This document shows, piece by piece, positions 41,769 through 48,779 of a stretch of DNA of 64,000 nucleotides. The DNA comes from Betaproteobacteria bacterium LSUCC0117 (GTDB taxonomy: Bacteria > Pseudomonadota > Gammaproteobacteria > Burkholderiales > Burkholderiaceae_C), in assembly GCA_030441535.1 (NCBI GenBank), contig JAUJFZ010000003.1:186001-250000 (forward strand), given 5' to 3'. The translations under genes were made by a program, and so were the position numbers. The notes beneath the pieces are model-generated. The model searched no databases, had not been told where the DNA came from, and saw nothing but the letters and a program-made list of their open reading frames with translations. The number at the start of each line of letters is the position of its first letter. The first letter of the stretch is position 1.

Positions 41769-43406
41769 ATGAGTATCTCAAAAGCCCCCAATAACGAATG
41801 GTGGCGCGGCGGCGTTCTGTATCAAATCTATCCCCGGTCTTACCAAGACAGCAACGGTGACGGCATTGGTGATTTGCCTGGCATCACGCAACGCCTCGAC
41901 TACATTGCCCAGCTGGGGGCCGATGGTATCTGGCTGTCGCCCTTCTTCAAGTCGCCCATGAAGGACTTCGGTTATGACGTCTCGGACTACCGCGATGTCG
42001 ATCCGATGTTCGGCACCCTAGATGACTTCAAGGCGCTGGTCGAGCGAGCCCACGCACTGGGCTTGCGGGTCATGATCGACCAGGTCCTGTCCCACACCTC
42101 CGATCAACACCCTTGGTTTGCCGAAAGCCGTACCAGTAAAGACAACCCCAAAGCAGACTGGTACGTCTGGGCCGAAGCCAACGAAGATGGCGGCCCACCC
42201 AACAACTGGTTGTCTATTTTTGGCGGAAGCGCCTGGCAGTGGGACACCCGTCGCATGCAGTACTACATGCATAACTTCTTGGTGTCGCAGCCCGACCTCA
42301 ACTTCCACAACCCCGATGTTCAGCAAGCCCTGCTTGATGACGTCCGCTTCTGGCTCGACTTGGGCGTAGATGGTTATCGCCTTGACACCGCAAACTTCTA
42401 TTTCCACAGCAAATCACTTGAATCCAACCCGCCGCGGGGACGCCCAACCGGCGAGGACCCAGCAGTGAGCGCCGCCAACCCCTACGGTTGGCAATGGCAC
42501 AAATTCGATAAAAGCCAACCCGAGAACCTGGCGTTCTTGCAGCGCTTGCGCGCCCTGCTCGACAGCTACCCCAACACCTCCATGGTCGGTGAAATCGGGG
42601 ATGACGACGGGATCGGTCGCATGGCTGAATACACACGCGGCGGCGACAAACTCCACATGGCGTATTGCTTCGACCTACTGGGTACACAACACACCGCACC
42701 CTACCTGCACCAGCTATTTGCACGGTTTTTAAATGTGGTTGGCGATGGCTGGCCCTGCTGGGCACTGTCGAACCACGATGTCACACGTGTCGCCACACGA
42801 TGGGGCGGCGCCACCCCAGATCCCCGCCTGTTGCAACTCGCGGCAGCGCTCCAAATGAGCGTGCGCGGCACCCCCTGCTTGTACCAAGGTGATGAGCTGG
42901 GTTTGCCAGAAGCAGACATCGCCTTCGAAGACTTACAGGACCCCTACGGCATCACCATGTGGCCCGAGTTCAAAGGCCGTGACGGCTGCCGAACGCCCAT
43001 GGTTTGGGATGCCAGCGCCGAAAATGGCGGCTTCGGCTCAGGCCGAACCTGGCTGCCCGTCGCCAGCACCCATAAGCCATTAGCCGTCAACAAGCAACAA
43101 GTCACCGAGGGTAGCCTGCTGAAGTTTTACCAGCACTTGCTACACTGGCGCCGTGAACAAAACGCGCTGATCAAAGGCGATATGCACCTCCTGCCAGCGC
43201 ACCCCCAAGTTCTGGCCTTTGTTCGGGAGTCTGCCGAACAAAAGCTGCTCTGCGCCTTCAACTTCAGCGATGAACCCGTGCAATGGGAACTCTGCAATGA
43301 ATTTGCGCAAGCGCACCCCGTCAGTGAGAGCGCCGTCAGCGGTGCTGTCATTAAACAAGGTGTCGTGCACTTTGAACCCTGGGGCGGCATTTTCGCGGCG
43401 CCCTAA
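41769..43406 (+). CDS. aglA: Alpha-glucosidase, glycoside hydrolase family 13
   Basis: This 545-residue cytoplasmic enzyme hydrolyses imported alpha-glucosides to glucose. The GH13 motifs are complete: 'DQVLSHTSDQHPWF' (region I), GYRLDTANF with nucleophile Asp206 (region II), 'MVGEIGDD' with acid/base Glu275 (region III) and 'LSNHDVTR' with His336-Asp337 (region IV). 'WWRGGVLYQIYPRSYQDSNGDGIGDLPGI' is the oligo-1,6-glucosidase-type N-terminus, and the Ala/Thr after the nucleophile (DTAN) is typical of alpha-1,4-preferring enzymes (a family trend, not proof). There is no signal peptide. Embedded between permease and ATPase genes, as in agl operons. Confidence 0.93.
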   Translation: MSISKAPNNEWWRGGVLYQIYPRSYQDSNGDGIGDLPGITQRLDYIAQLGADGIWLSPFFKSPMKDFGYDVSDYRDVDPMFGTLDDFKALVERAHALGLRVMIDQVLSHTSDQHPWFAESRTSKDNPKADWYVWAEANEDGGPPNNWLSIFGGSAWQWDTRRMQYYMHNFLVSQPDLNFHNPDVQQALLDDVRFWLDLGVDGYRLDTANFYFHSKSLESNPPRGRPTGEDPAVSAANPYGWQWHKFDKSQPENLAFLQRLRALLDSYPNTSMVGEIGDDDGIGRMAEYTRGGDKLHMAYCFDLLGTQHTAPYLHQLFARFLNVVGDGWPCWALSNHDVTRVATRWGGATPDPRLLQLAAALQMSVRGTPCLYQGDELGLPEADIAFEDLQDPYGITMWPEFKGRDGCRTPMVWDASAENGGFGSGRTWLPVASTHKPLAVNKQQVTEGSLLKFYQHLLHWRREQNALIKGDMHLLPAHPQVLAFVRESAEQKLLCAFNFSDEPVQWELCNEFAQAHPVSESAVSGAVIKQGVVHFEPWGGIFAAP

Positions 43407-43424
43407 AAACCAGACCCTGTCACC

Positions 43425-44558
43425 ATGTCAAAAATTGAATTTCGAAACGTCAGCAAGCGTTACACACCGCAAGCCTTGACCATCAACGATGCCAATTTAG
43501 TCATCGAACACGGTGAATTTTGTGTCTTCGTCGGACCATCAGGCTGCGGAAAGTCAACCCTGTTGCGCATGGTGGCGGGACTTGAAGACATCACAAGTGG
43601 TGACATCCTGATTGGGGACGAGCGCGTCAACGACCTGCCACCCGCCAAGCGCGGCGTTGCCATGGTTTTCCAGAGCTATGCCTTGTACCCGCACATGACT
43701 GTGCGCGAAAACATGGCCTTTGGCCTGCAAGTATTGGGTTCCGACAAAAAGGCCATTGCACGCAAGGTAGATGAAGCGGCGGAACTGCTGCAACTCACCC
43801 CCCTGCTCGATCGACTGCCCAAAGCGCTCTCGGGTGGACAGCGCCAACGGGTCGCGATTGGTCGAGCCATCGTCAAAGAACCCCGCGTTTTCTTGTTTGA
43901 CGAGCCCCTCTCTAACCTCGATGCAGCCCTGCGCGTGCAGACCCGTTTGGAGATTGCGCGTTTGCACCAGCGCATTGGTTCAGCCAGCATGATCTACGTC
44001 ACGCACGACCAAGTCGAAGCCATGACCTTGGCCGACAAAATCGTGCTGCTGCACACCGGCGACCGCATCGCCAACCAAGGCTCCATCGCGCAAGTGGGCA
44101 GCCCGCTGACGCTCTACCACCGCCCCGCGAGCCTGTTTGTCGCCGAGTTCATCGGTTCCCCCAAAATGAACATCCTGCCGGCGACGCTCACCACGCCAGA
44201 CGCACAGCGCAGCGCGATCAGAATGGGCACATCGACCCTGCAAGCCTGCGTCGACACGCACACGCTCAACGCTGGCGATACAGTCCATCTGGGTTGCCGC
44301 CCCGAGGACATGCAACTGGCCACTGAGCCCGCGCCCAACAGCCTCCCCGGCACTATCAGCCACATAGAAAAGCTGGGTGAAGCCTCCCTCATCTACGTTG
44401 ACATCAACGGGCAAGACAACCCGATTACCGTGCGCGTCGATGGCACCGCCCGCGAAACGGTCGGTCAAGCCGTACATGTCGTTCTGCCAGAGGCAATGAT
44501 TCAAGTATTCGACCGCACCGAGCGGGCATGCCACCGAACGGTTGATTTACCGGGTTGA
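43425..44558 (+). CDS. Sugar ABC transporter ATP-binding protein (MalK/UgpC/AglK type)
   Basis: This 377-residue ATPase has Walker A 'GPSGCGKST' (about 38-46), the Q-loop 'VFQSYALYPHMTVRENMAF', the ABC signature 'LSGGQRQRVAIGRAI', Walker B 'VFLFDEPLSNLDA' and the His-switch 'YVTHDQVEAM'. The C-terminal TOBE/regulatory domain ('VHLGCRPEDMQLATEP') is that of CUT1 transporters. It completes the SBP-permease-permease-glucosidase-ATPase operon. A hairpin at 44578-44625 may end the transcript. Confidence 0.94.
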   Translation: MSKIEFRNVSKRYTPQALTINDANLVIEHGEFCVFVGPSGCGKSTLLRMVAGLEDITSGDILIGDERVNDLPPAKRGVAMVFQSYALYPHMTVRENMAFGLQVLGSDKKAIARKVDEAAELLQLTPLLDRLPKALSGGQRQRVAIGRAIVKEPRVFLFDEPLSNLDAALRVQTRLEIARLHQRIGSASMIYVTHDQVEAMTLADKIVLLHTGDRIANQGSIAQVGSPLTLYHRPASLFVAEFIGSPKMNILPATLTTPDAQRSAIRMGTSTLQACVDTHTLNAGDTVHLGCRPEDMQLATEPAPNSLPGTISHIEKLGEASLIYVDINGQDNPITVRVDGTARETVGQAVHVVLPEAMIQVFDRTERACHRTVDLPG

Positions 44559-44577
44559 TCTGCGGCTAAACCGCTGC

Positions 44578-44625
44578 GCATCAACAGGCCCGTGCTGCGC
44601 GCACGGCACTGCTTTCGGTTGATGC
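44578..44625 (+). terminator. Possible long-stem terminator after the sugar operon
   Basis: GCATCAAC (44578-44585) pairs with GTTGATGC (44618-44625) enclosing a second hairpin CCGTGC/GCACGG. It is followed by CGTTTTAT, a short T-run only. It may act as a terminator or as an insulating structure before the MerR promoter. Confidence 0.4.
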
Positions 44626-44632
44626 CGTTTTA

Positions 44633-44665
44633 TGGTACAGTTTTTAAAACACTAAAACTGTACCA
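44633..44665. promoter_or_regulatory. 12-bp-arm inverted repeat at the merR-VIT/VWA promoter
   Basis: TGGTACAGTTTT and its exact reverse complement AAAACTGTACCA are separated by 9 bases. The repeat ends 2 bases before the ATG of the MerR gene, so the protein probably binds its own promoter/start region; the mRNA leader must be very short or absent. Long dyads with a short AT-rich centre are usual for MerR-family operators. Confidence 0.72.
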
Positions 44666-44667
44666 AT

Positions 44668-45090
44668 ATGCAAACACCCCACGTTGAACCACCGCGATTG
44701 TCTATCGACGATCTGTGCGCGACCACCGGTTTCACTCGGCGGACCGTCCGCTATTACCTACAAATCGGCCTGATTGACAAGCCACTCGGAGAAAAGCGCG
44801 GCTCGTATTACTTGCAGCACCATTTGAGCCAGTTGTTACGTATCAAACAGCTGAGTGAAGCGGGCGTCTCGCTGGAGCGCATTCGACTGGTTCTTGGTGG
44901 CGCCGAATCGCCTGTCGCCACCCCCACTCCCGCGATTGGCTCAGTCGCCGTCAAAAGCCACTTATTGCTCGCACCGGGCATCACCGTCGTCATCGATCCA
45001 CATGAAGCACGCCTGAGCCCGGAAGGCCTACGTGAACTCATCACGGCCCTCACCGACGCACATCAGCACATCACCAAGGTATCCAAATGA
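44668..45090 (+). CDS. MerR-family regulator coupled to the VIT/VWA gene
   Basis: This 140-residue protein has a winged-helix MerR DNA-binding domain at residues 10-80 ('LSIDDLCATTGFTRRTVRYYLQIGLIDKPLGEKRGSYY'). Its C-terminal half is short and without Cys, so it is not a metal sensor of the MerR/CueR type. The second half ('VKSHLLLAPGITVVIDPHEARLSPEGLREL') is not a recognised ligand domain. It overlaps the VIT/VWA gene by 4 bp (ATGA), implying tight coupling. A near-perfect long inverted repeat ends just before its start codon, suggesting autoregulation. The signal sensed is unknown. Confidence 0.85.
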   Translation: MQTPHVEPPRLSIDDLCATTGFTRRTVRYYLQIGLIDKPLGEKRGSYYLQHHLSQLLRIKQLSEAGVSLERIRLVLGGAESPVATPTPAIGSVAVKSHLLLAPGITVVIDPHEARLSPEGLRELITALTDAHQHITKVSK

Positions 45091-47363
45091 TTGAAGCAGC
45101 CAACCCCGAACTCGCCGGCCCCACCGTCACCACCAGCGGTGATCACCTCCCCGTATTGGAGGGGGTTCACATCGCCACCACCGTCAATGGCTTTGTGATG
45201 ACCAGCGCGATCAGCCAAACCTATCGCAACGACAGCGATGACGAGATTGAAGTCACGTACACCTTCCCCTTGTCGACAGATGCGGTGTTGACCGACCTAA
45301 AAATCACAATCAACGGCAAGACGCTGAACGCGCAGGTACTCCCCAAGAAGACCGCAGAGCGCGATTACGAAGCCGCCATCGAATCGGGCGACACCCCTGT
45401 CATGGTTCAAGCCGGTAGGCCTGGGCTCTACAACGCCAGTATCGGTAACCTTTTGCCCGGTGAACGGTTGGTCATCGACATTCACACCGCACAACCCTTG
45501 CAGGAAATTGATGGCACCTACCGCCTTCGCATCCCCACCGTCATCGCCCCCAACTACGGCAATGCCCAACGTGACGGTGGCCTCGAACCCCACCAAGTGC
45601 CCGTCACCGACCTCACTGCAGCGCATCCCTTTACGCTTGAGGTGCGTCTCATTGGCGCCCTGTCTCAAGGTCAATTGGATAGCCCAACCCATTCGATCAC
45701 CGAAAGTGATGCCGACGATCAGCGGGTCATTCGCCTCACTGACCCGGCATATCTCGATCGTGACTTCATCCTCCGTATCAGGCCGCAGCAAAGCGCACGG
45801 GCAAGTGCCCTGGTCGCACCCCACGACAAATACACCATGGGCATGGTGTCGTTTACACCTCAATTTGCCGATAGCGCGCATCGCAGCCTGGCCCTGAAGG
45901 TACTGGTCGATTGCTCGGGCTCCATGAGCGGCGAGCGCATTGAGCAGGCCAAAGCCGCACTCACTGAATTGCTGATGCACCTCGATGCCGATGACCGGCT
46001 ATCGCTTACGGTCTTTGGGTCGGATGCGCGCCACCTCATCCCAACCCTCACGCCCTGCACGGACACCATGATTCGGCGTACCCGGCAGGTGATCAATCAA
46101 ATTAATGCCGATCTCGGTGGCACTGAAATGCACGAGGCGCTGGAGACCACCTATGCCATCGAAGGCAATACGCAAGCGTGCACCCCTTGCGATGTGCTGC
46201 TCATCACCGACGGCGACATCTGGAACATCGATGCCGTGGTCGCCAGCGCCATCACCAGCAACCACCGCTTATTCGCCCTTGGCGTTGGCAGTGCGCCTGG
46301 CGAAAGCTTGCTCACGAACTTGGCCAGTCAAACGGGTGGGCTGTGTGACCTGCTCACCCAACACGAGGACATGACCGCTGCTGTCATCCGCCTGTTCAAA
46401 CGCATGCGCAGAGGGCAAGCACTCAGCGTTGACATTGACTGGCACAGCAAGCCAGCTTGGCAAAGTCAGTTACCGAGATTGACCGCCCCGGGCGAGACGA
46501 TCCACGTATTTGCAGCGCTCAAGCAAGCACCAGCCGCATTGCCCATCGTTCAATGGCAAGCTGGCACCACCCAATACACCGAAGCGATTGACAGCGTGAC
46601 CACTTGCGATGCCGTGGTACCGCTCAGTGCCGCCAGCCGGATCAAAGAAACCACCAACGCTAAAAAGCGTGAAGCGCTGGCACTGGAATTTCAACTCATC
46701 AGCGACACCACCAACCTGCTACTCGTCTATGAACGCGCCGAAGATAAAAAAGCCAACGGTGAACCCGTACTTAAAAAGATCCGACAAATGCTCCCCAAGG
46801 GATGGGGCGGCACCAGTTATCAGGAGATCTCTGCATCCATGTCCATCTCCCAGAACTACCCGCGCGTTCATCACAGCATGCGTGTGTCAAGCAGTGAGAG
46901 AATCAATTACCTATCATCAGGTGGCATGGAGGACTTCGAGGTTCCCGCTTTTCTGCGGAAGTCGGACGATATCGCGCCAAGCCCTAATGAGACTGAGGAT
47001 GACCTTTTCACCCCCACGATCAAAGGTGAGGTGCCTTACAAGTTACTCACCACACTGATCGGTGCCATTCTCAGCGGGCAAACGCTTGACCCAAATCTCA
47101 TCGGTAACAACAAGCCGCTCATGGCGGTTTGGTTAGCCTGCCAAGATGACGCAGAAACACCCGACCAGGCATTTGCTGTTTTTATCCTGGCTTTCGAAAT
47201 GCTGTTGCACCCCAACCTCGCGGCGACCAGTGGCAAAAGCATACCCACCAGCCAACTGAACAAAGTCCGGAAATACGGCGACGTTAAGAGCGAAGCTGCT
47301 GTAGTCGCAAGGTACCAAGACTTGAAAGCGGCCTTCCCAGCGGTGACGTTACACGGGTGGTAA
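45087..47363 (+). CDS. Cytosolic VIT- and VWA-domain protein
   Basis: A 758-residue protein without signal peptide or membrane helix. Residues about 15-150 form a vault protein inter-alpha-trypsin (VIT) domain ('ISQTYRNDSDDEIEVTYTFPLSTDAVLTDLKI', 'GDTPVMVQAGRPGLYNASIGNLLPGE'). Residues about 265-440 form a von Willebrand A domain with an intact metal-ion adhesion site: DCSGSMSGE (Asp275), the Thr of 'LGGTEMHEAL' and 'LLITDGDIWN'. About 300 C-terminal residues follow, with no domain I recognise; they include a conserved-looking 'LPKGWGGTSYQEIS' and a helical end. Translationally coupled to the MerR gene. No function is established for such pairs to my knowledge. Confidence 0.85.
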   Translation: MIEAANPELAGPTVTTSGDHLPVLEGVHIATTVNGFVMTSAISQTYRNDSDDEIEVTYTFPLSTDAVLTDLKITINGKTLNAQVLPKKTAERDYEAAIESGDTPVMVQAGRPGLYNASIGNLLPGERLVIDIHTAQPLQEIDGTYRLRIPTVIAPNYGNAQRDGGLEPHQVPVTDLTAAHPFTLEVRLIGALSQGQLDSPTHSITESDADDQRVIRLTDPAYLDRDFILRIRPQQSARASALVAPHDKYTMGMVSFTPQFADSAHRSLALKVLVDCSGSMSGERIEQAKAALTELLMHLDADDRLSLTVFGSDARHLIPTLTPCTDTMIRRTRQVINQINADLGGTEMHEALETTYAIEGNTQACTPCDVLLITDGDIWNIDAVVASAITSNHRLFALGVGSAPGESLLTNLASQTGGLCDLLTQHEDMTAAVIRLFKRMRRGQALSVDIDWHSKPAWQSQLPRLTAPGETIHVFAALKQAPAALPIVQWQAGTTQYTEAIDSVTTCDAVVPLSAASRIKETTNAKKREALALEFQLISDTTNLLLVYERAEDKKANGEPVLKKIRQMLPKGWGGTSYQEISASMSISQNYPRVHHSMRVSSSERINYLSSGGMEDFEVPAFLRKSDDIAPSPNETEDDLFTPTIKGEVPYKLLTTLIGAILSGQTLDPNLIGNNKPLMAVWLACQDDAETPDQAFAVFILAFEMLLHPNLAATSGKSIPTSQLNKVRKYGDVKSEAAVVARYQDLKAAFPAVTLHGW

Positions 47364-47906
47364 CCACGCATCCAAAATTCCATTGACGGTCGCGTGCGCC
47401 AAGTTATGGCCTTCACCGGGCCATACCGTGACCTGAATTCCAAGCGGCTCGGCAAAAGCCAGTACGCGAGGTGGGTCACTTTGCCAATCCTCCTCACCGA
47501 CGTGAATTTCGCATTGGCGTGGAATGTTAAATCGACCTTCAGTAGACGCACGCTTGAGGTGATCTGGTTGCGGAGACGAAAAGTAGCGACCGGTCGCATC
47601 GTCGGCAAAGCCGCCAACAATCGGTGATAACAACAAAACCTTGCTCGGAAAAGATCGCAGACGCAATTGCAAATGCAAAAACAAGTAAGCGCCAAACGAA
47701 TTGGCGAGTACCAGCGCACCCTCATGCCAGAAATACGTTTCCAGATCCTCCGCCACAGTCGCCACCTGATCAGAAAAACTCAGGTCATTGAATTCGCCGC
47801 GCGTCTCTCTGCCAGCCAGGTCAAAACCCCGACCGATCAGAACTGGACCAAGCCCAGCATCCATTCGACCGCCCTGACCGGGGAGGTAGTAAAGGGTTTT
47901 TGCCAT
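47349..47906 (-). CDS. Small alpha/beta-hydrolase, YqiA/YcfP-like esterase
   Basis: The 185-residue compact alpha/beta-hydrolase has a nucleophile elbow 'LVLANSFGAYLFLHL' (Ser70), an acidic residue in 'HVGEEDWQSDP' (Asp140 or Asp144) and His167 in 'PGEGHNLAH', giving a plausible triad. N-terminal 'LYYLPGQGGRMDAGLG' carries the oxyanion-type loop. Family members are uncharacterised esterases. Starts 27 bp after the unrecognised 274-residue gene and so is last in the alpha-2-macroglobulin/pbpC operon. Its last 15 bases overlap the end of the convergent VIT/VWA gene. Confidence 0.75.
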   Translation of the reverse strand: MAKTLYYLPGQGGRMDAGLGPVLIGRGFDLAGRETRGEFNDLSFSDQVATVAEDLETYFWHEGALVLANSFGAYLFLHLQLRLRSFPSKVLLLSPIVGGFADDATGRYFSSPQPDHLKRASTEGRFNIPRQCEIHVGEEDWQSDPPRVLAFAEPLGIQVTVWPGEGHNLAHATVNGILDAWLPPV

Positions 47907-47933
47907 GCCGAGCTATTTCCTCGTTTTTTGTGG

Positions 47934-48758
47934 CTAATTAAACGGCCCAAACGTATCACTCGCAGCGAACCGTCTGATGCTGGTGATGATAGCTTTGTAG
48001 GACTGCCCGCGTACAAGCTGCCTGCCTGGCAACTGCTTTTTCTCATTGCGTGGATCTTTAAACGTAACGTCTGCAATATAGCCACGTTTTAACCGCGACT
48101 CATAAGACGCAACTGACCACAACTTTGCAGAGACAAAATTGAGTAGGCTCTTTGCGAATCCGTACTGCGGTCTTGCCACCACCCATTCGGGCTCATAACT
48201 TTCCCGGCGGAACCAAATTGCGCGGCGGTTGGCTGATGGCGTCGCTTCAGGCAACAGCTCATAGCCAAGCCCCTCTAACTGTTGCGCCAAAAACTGACTG
48301 GAATAAGCCTGCACCTCCCAAGGCGTCATCGCAACGGCATCTGTCGATACCAAGTCAGGCGGGTTCACCGGCAAAACGGTCATTGCATCCATCAGCCCCC
48401 AGCCGGGCTCGATGACTTGCCACACTGGCTTCGCACCTTTGGCAACGCCAAGCCTTTTTTGCATTGGCATCAGGCAGGCAATACCGTTCGCTTTTTCCGC
48501 CAAAGCGAGCAGGCCTTCGTGGTTGCCGTTCATGGCTACGGCGCCATCGATATCGACCAACAGCACAACGAAGAGCTGATTACTCAGGGAGAAGATGAAG
48601 TAATCGGTCTCAGTTAATGGACACGAGGGCCAACCGTACCAGTGCAGTGCTCGCCCAAGCGGCTGCTTTCGGATGTGCTGTAGCGCACTCACGAAAAAGG
48701 CCTCATCGCGCGGCTCAACGGGGTTCAGCGTGGGGTCGATCGGGCTGGGGGGCTGCAT
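47934..48758 (-). CDS. Hypothetical protein in the A2M-pbpC operon
   Basis: I do not recognise this 274-residue protein. It has no signal peptide or clear membrane helix, although 'DYFIFSLSNQLFVVLLVDIDGAVAM' is hydrophobic and looks like buried beta strands. Aromatic-rich stretches ('ALHWYGWPSCPL', 'PVWQVIEPGWGLMDAM') and 'FRRESYEPEWVVARPQYGF' suggest a globular mixed fold. The C-terminus is basic ('RLKRGYIADVTFKDPRNEKKQLPGRQLVRG'). It starts 21 bp after pbpC, and the esterase gene follows 27 bp later, which implies an operon role with the envelope proteins. It is unlikely to be spurious because codon use and frame match its neighbours. Confidence 0.7.
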   Translation of the reverse strand: MQPPSPIDPTLNPVEPRDEAFFVSALQHIRKQPLGRALHWYGWPSCPLTETDYFIFSLSNQLFVVLLVDIDGAVAMNGNHEGLLALAEKANGIACLMPMQKRLGVAKGAKPVWQVIEPGWGLMDAMTVLPVNPPDLVSTDAVAMTPWEVQAYSSQFLAQQLEGLGYELLPEATPSANRRAIWFRRESYEPEWVVARPQYGFAKSLLNFVSAKLWSVASYESRLKRGYIADVTFKDPRNEKKQLPGRQLVRGQSYKAIITSIRRFAASDTFGPFN

Positions 48759-48779
48759 GGTTTCCTCTATTGGTGGGAG

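Noticed and set aside
44619..44649. TTGATG ... TTAAAA as a MerR-type promoter with a 19-bp spacer
   Set aside because: It fits the expected spacing, but both hexamers are weak and the -35 overlaps the possible terminator, so only the inverted repeat is reported.
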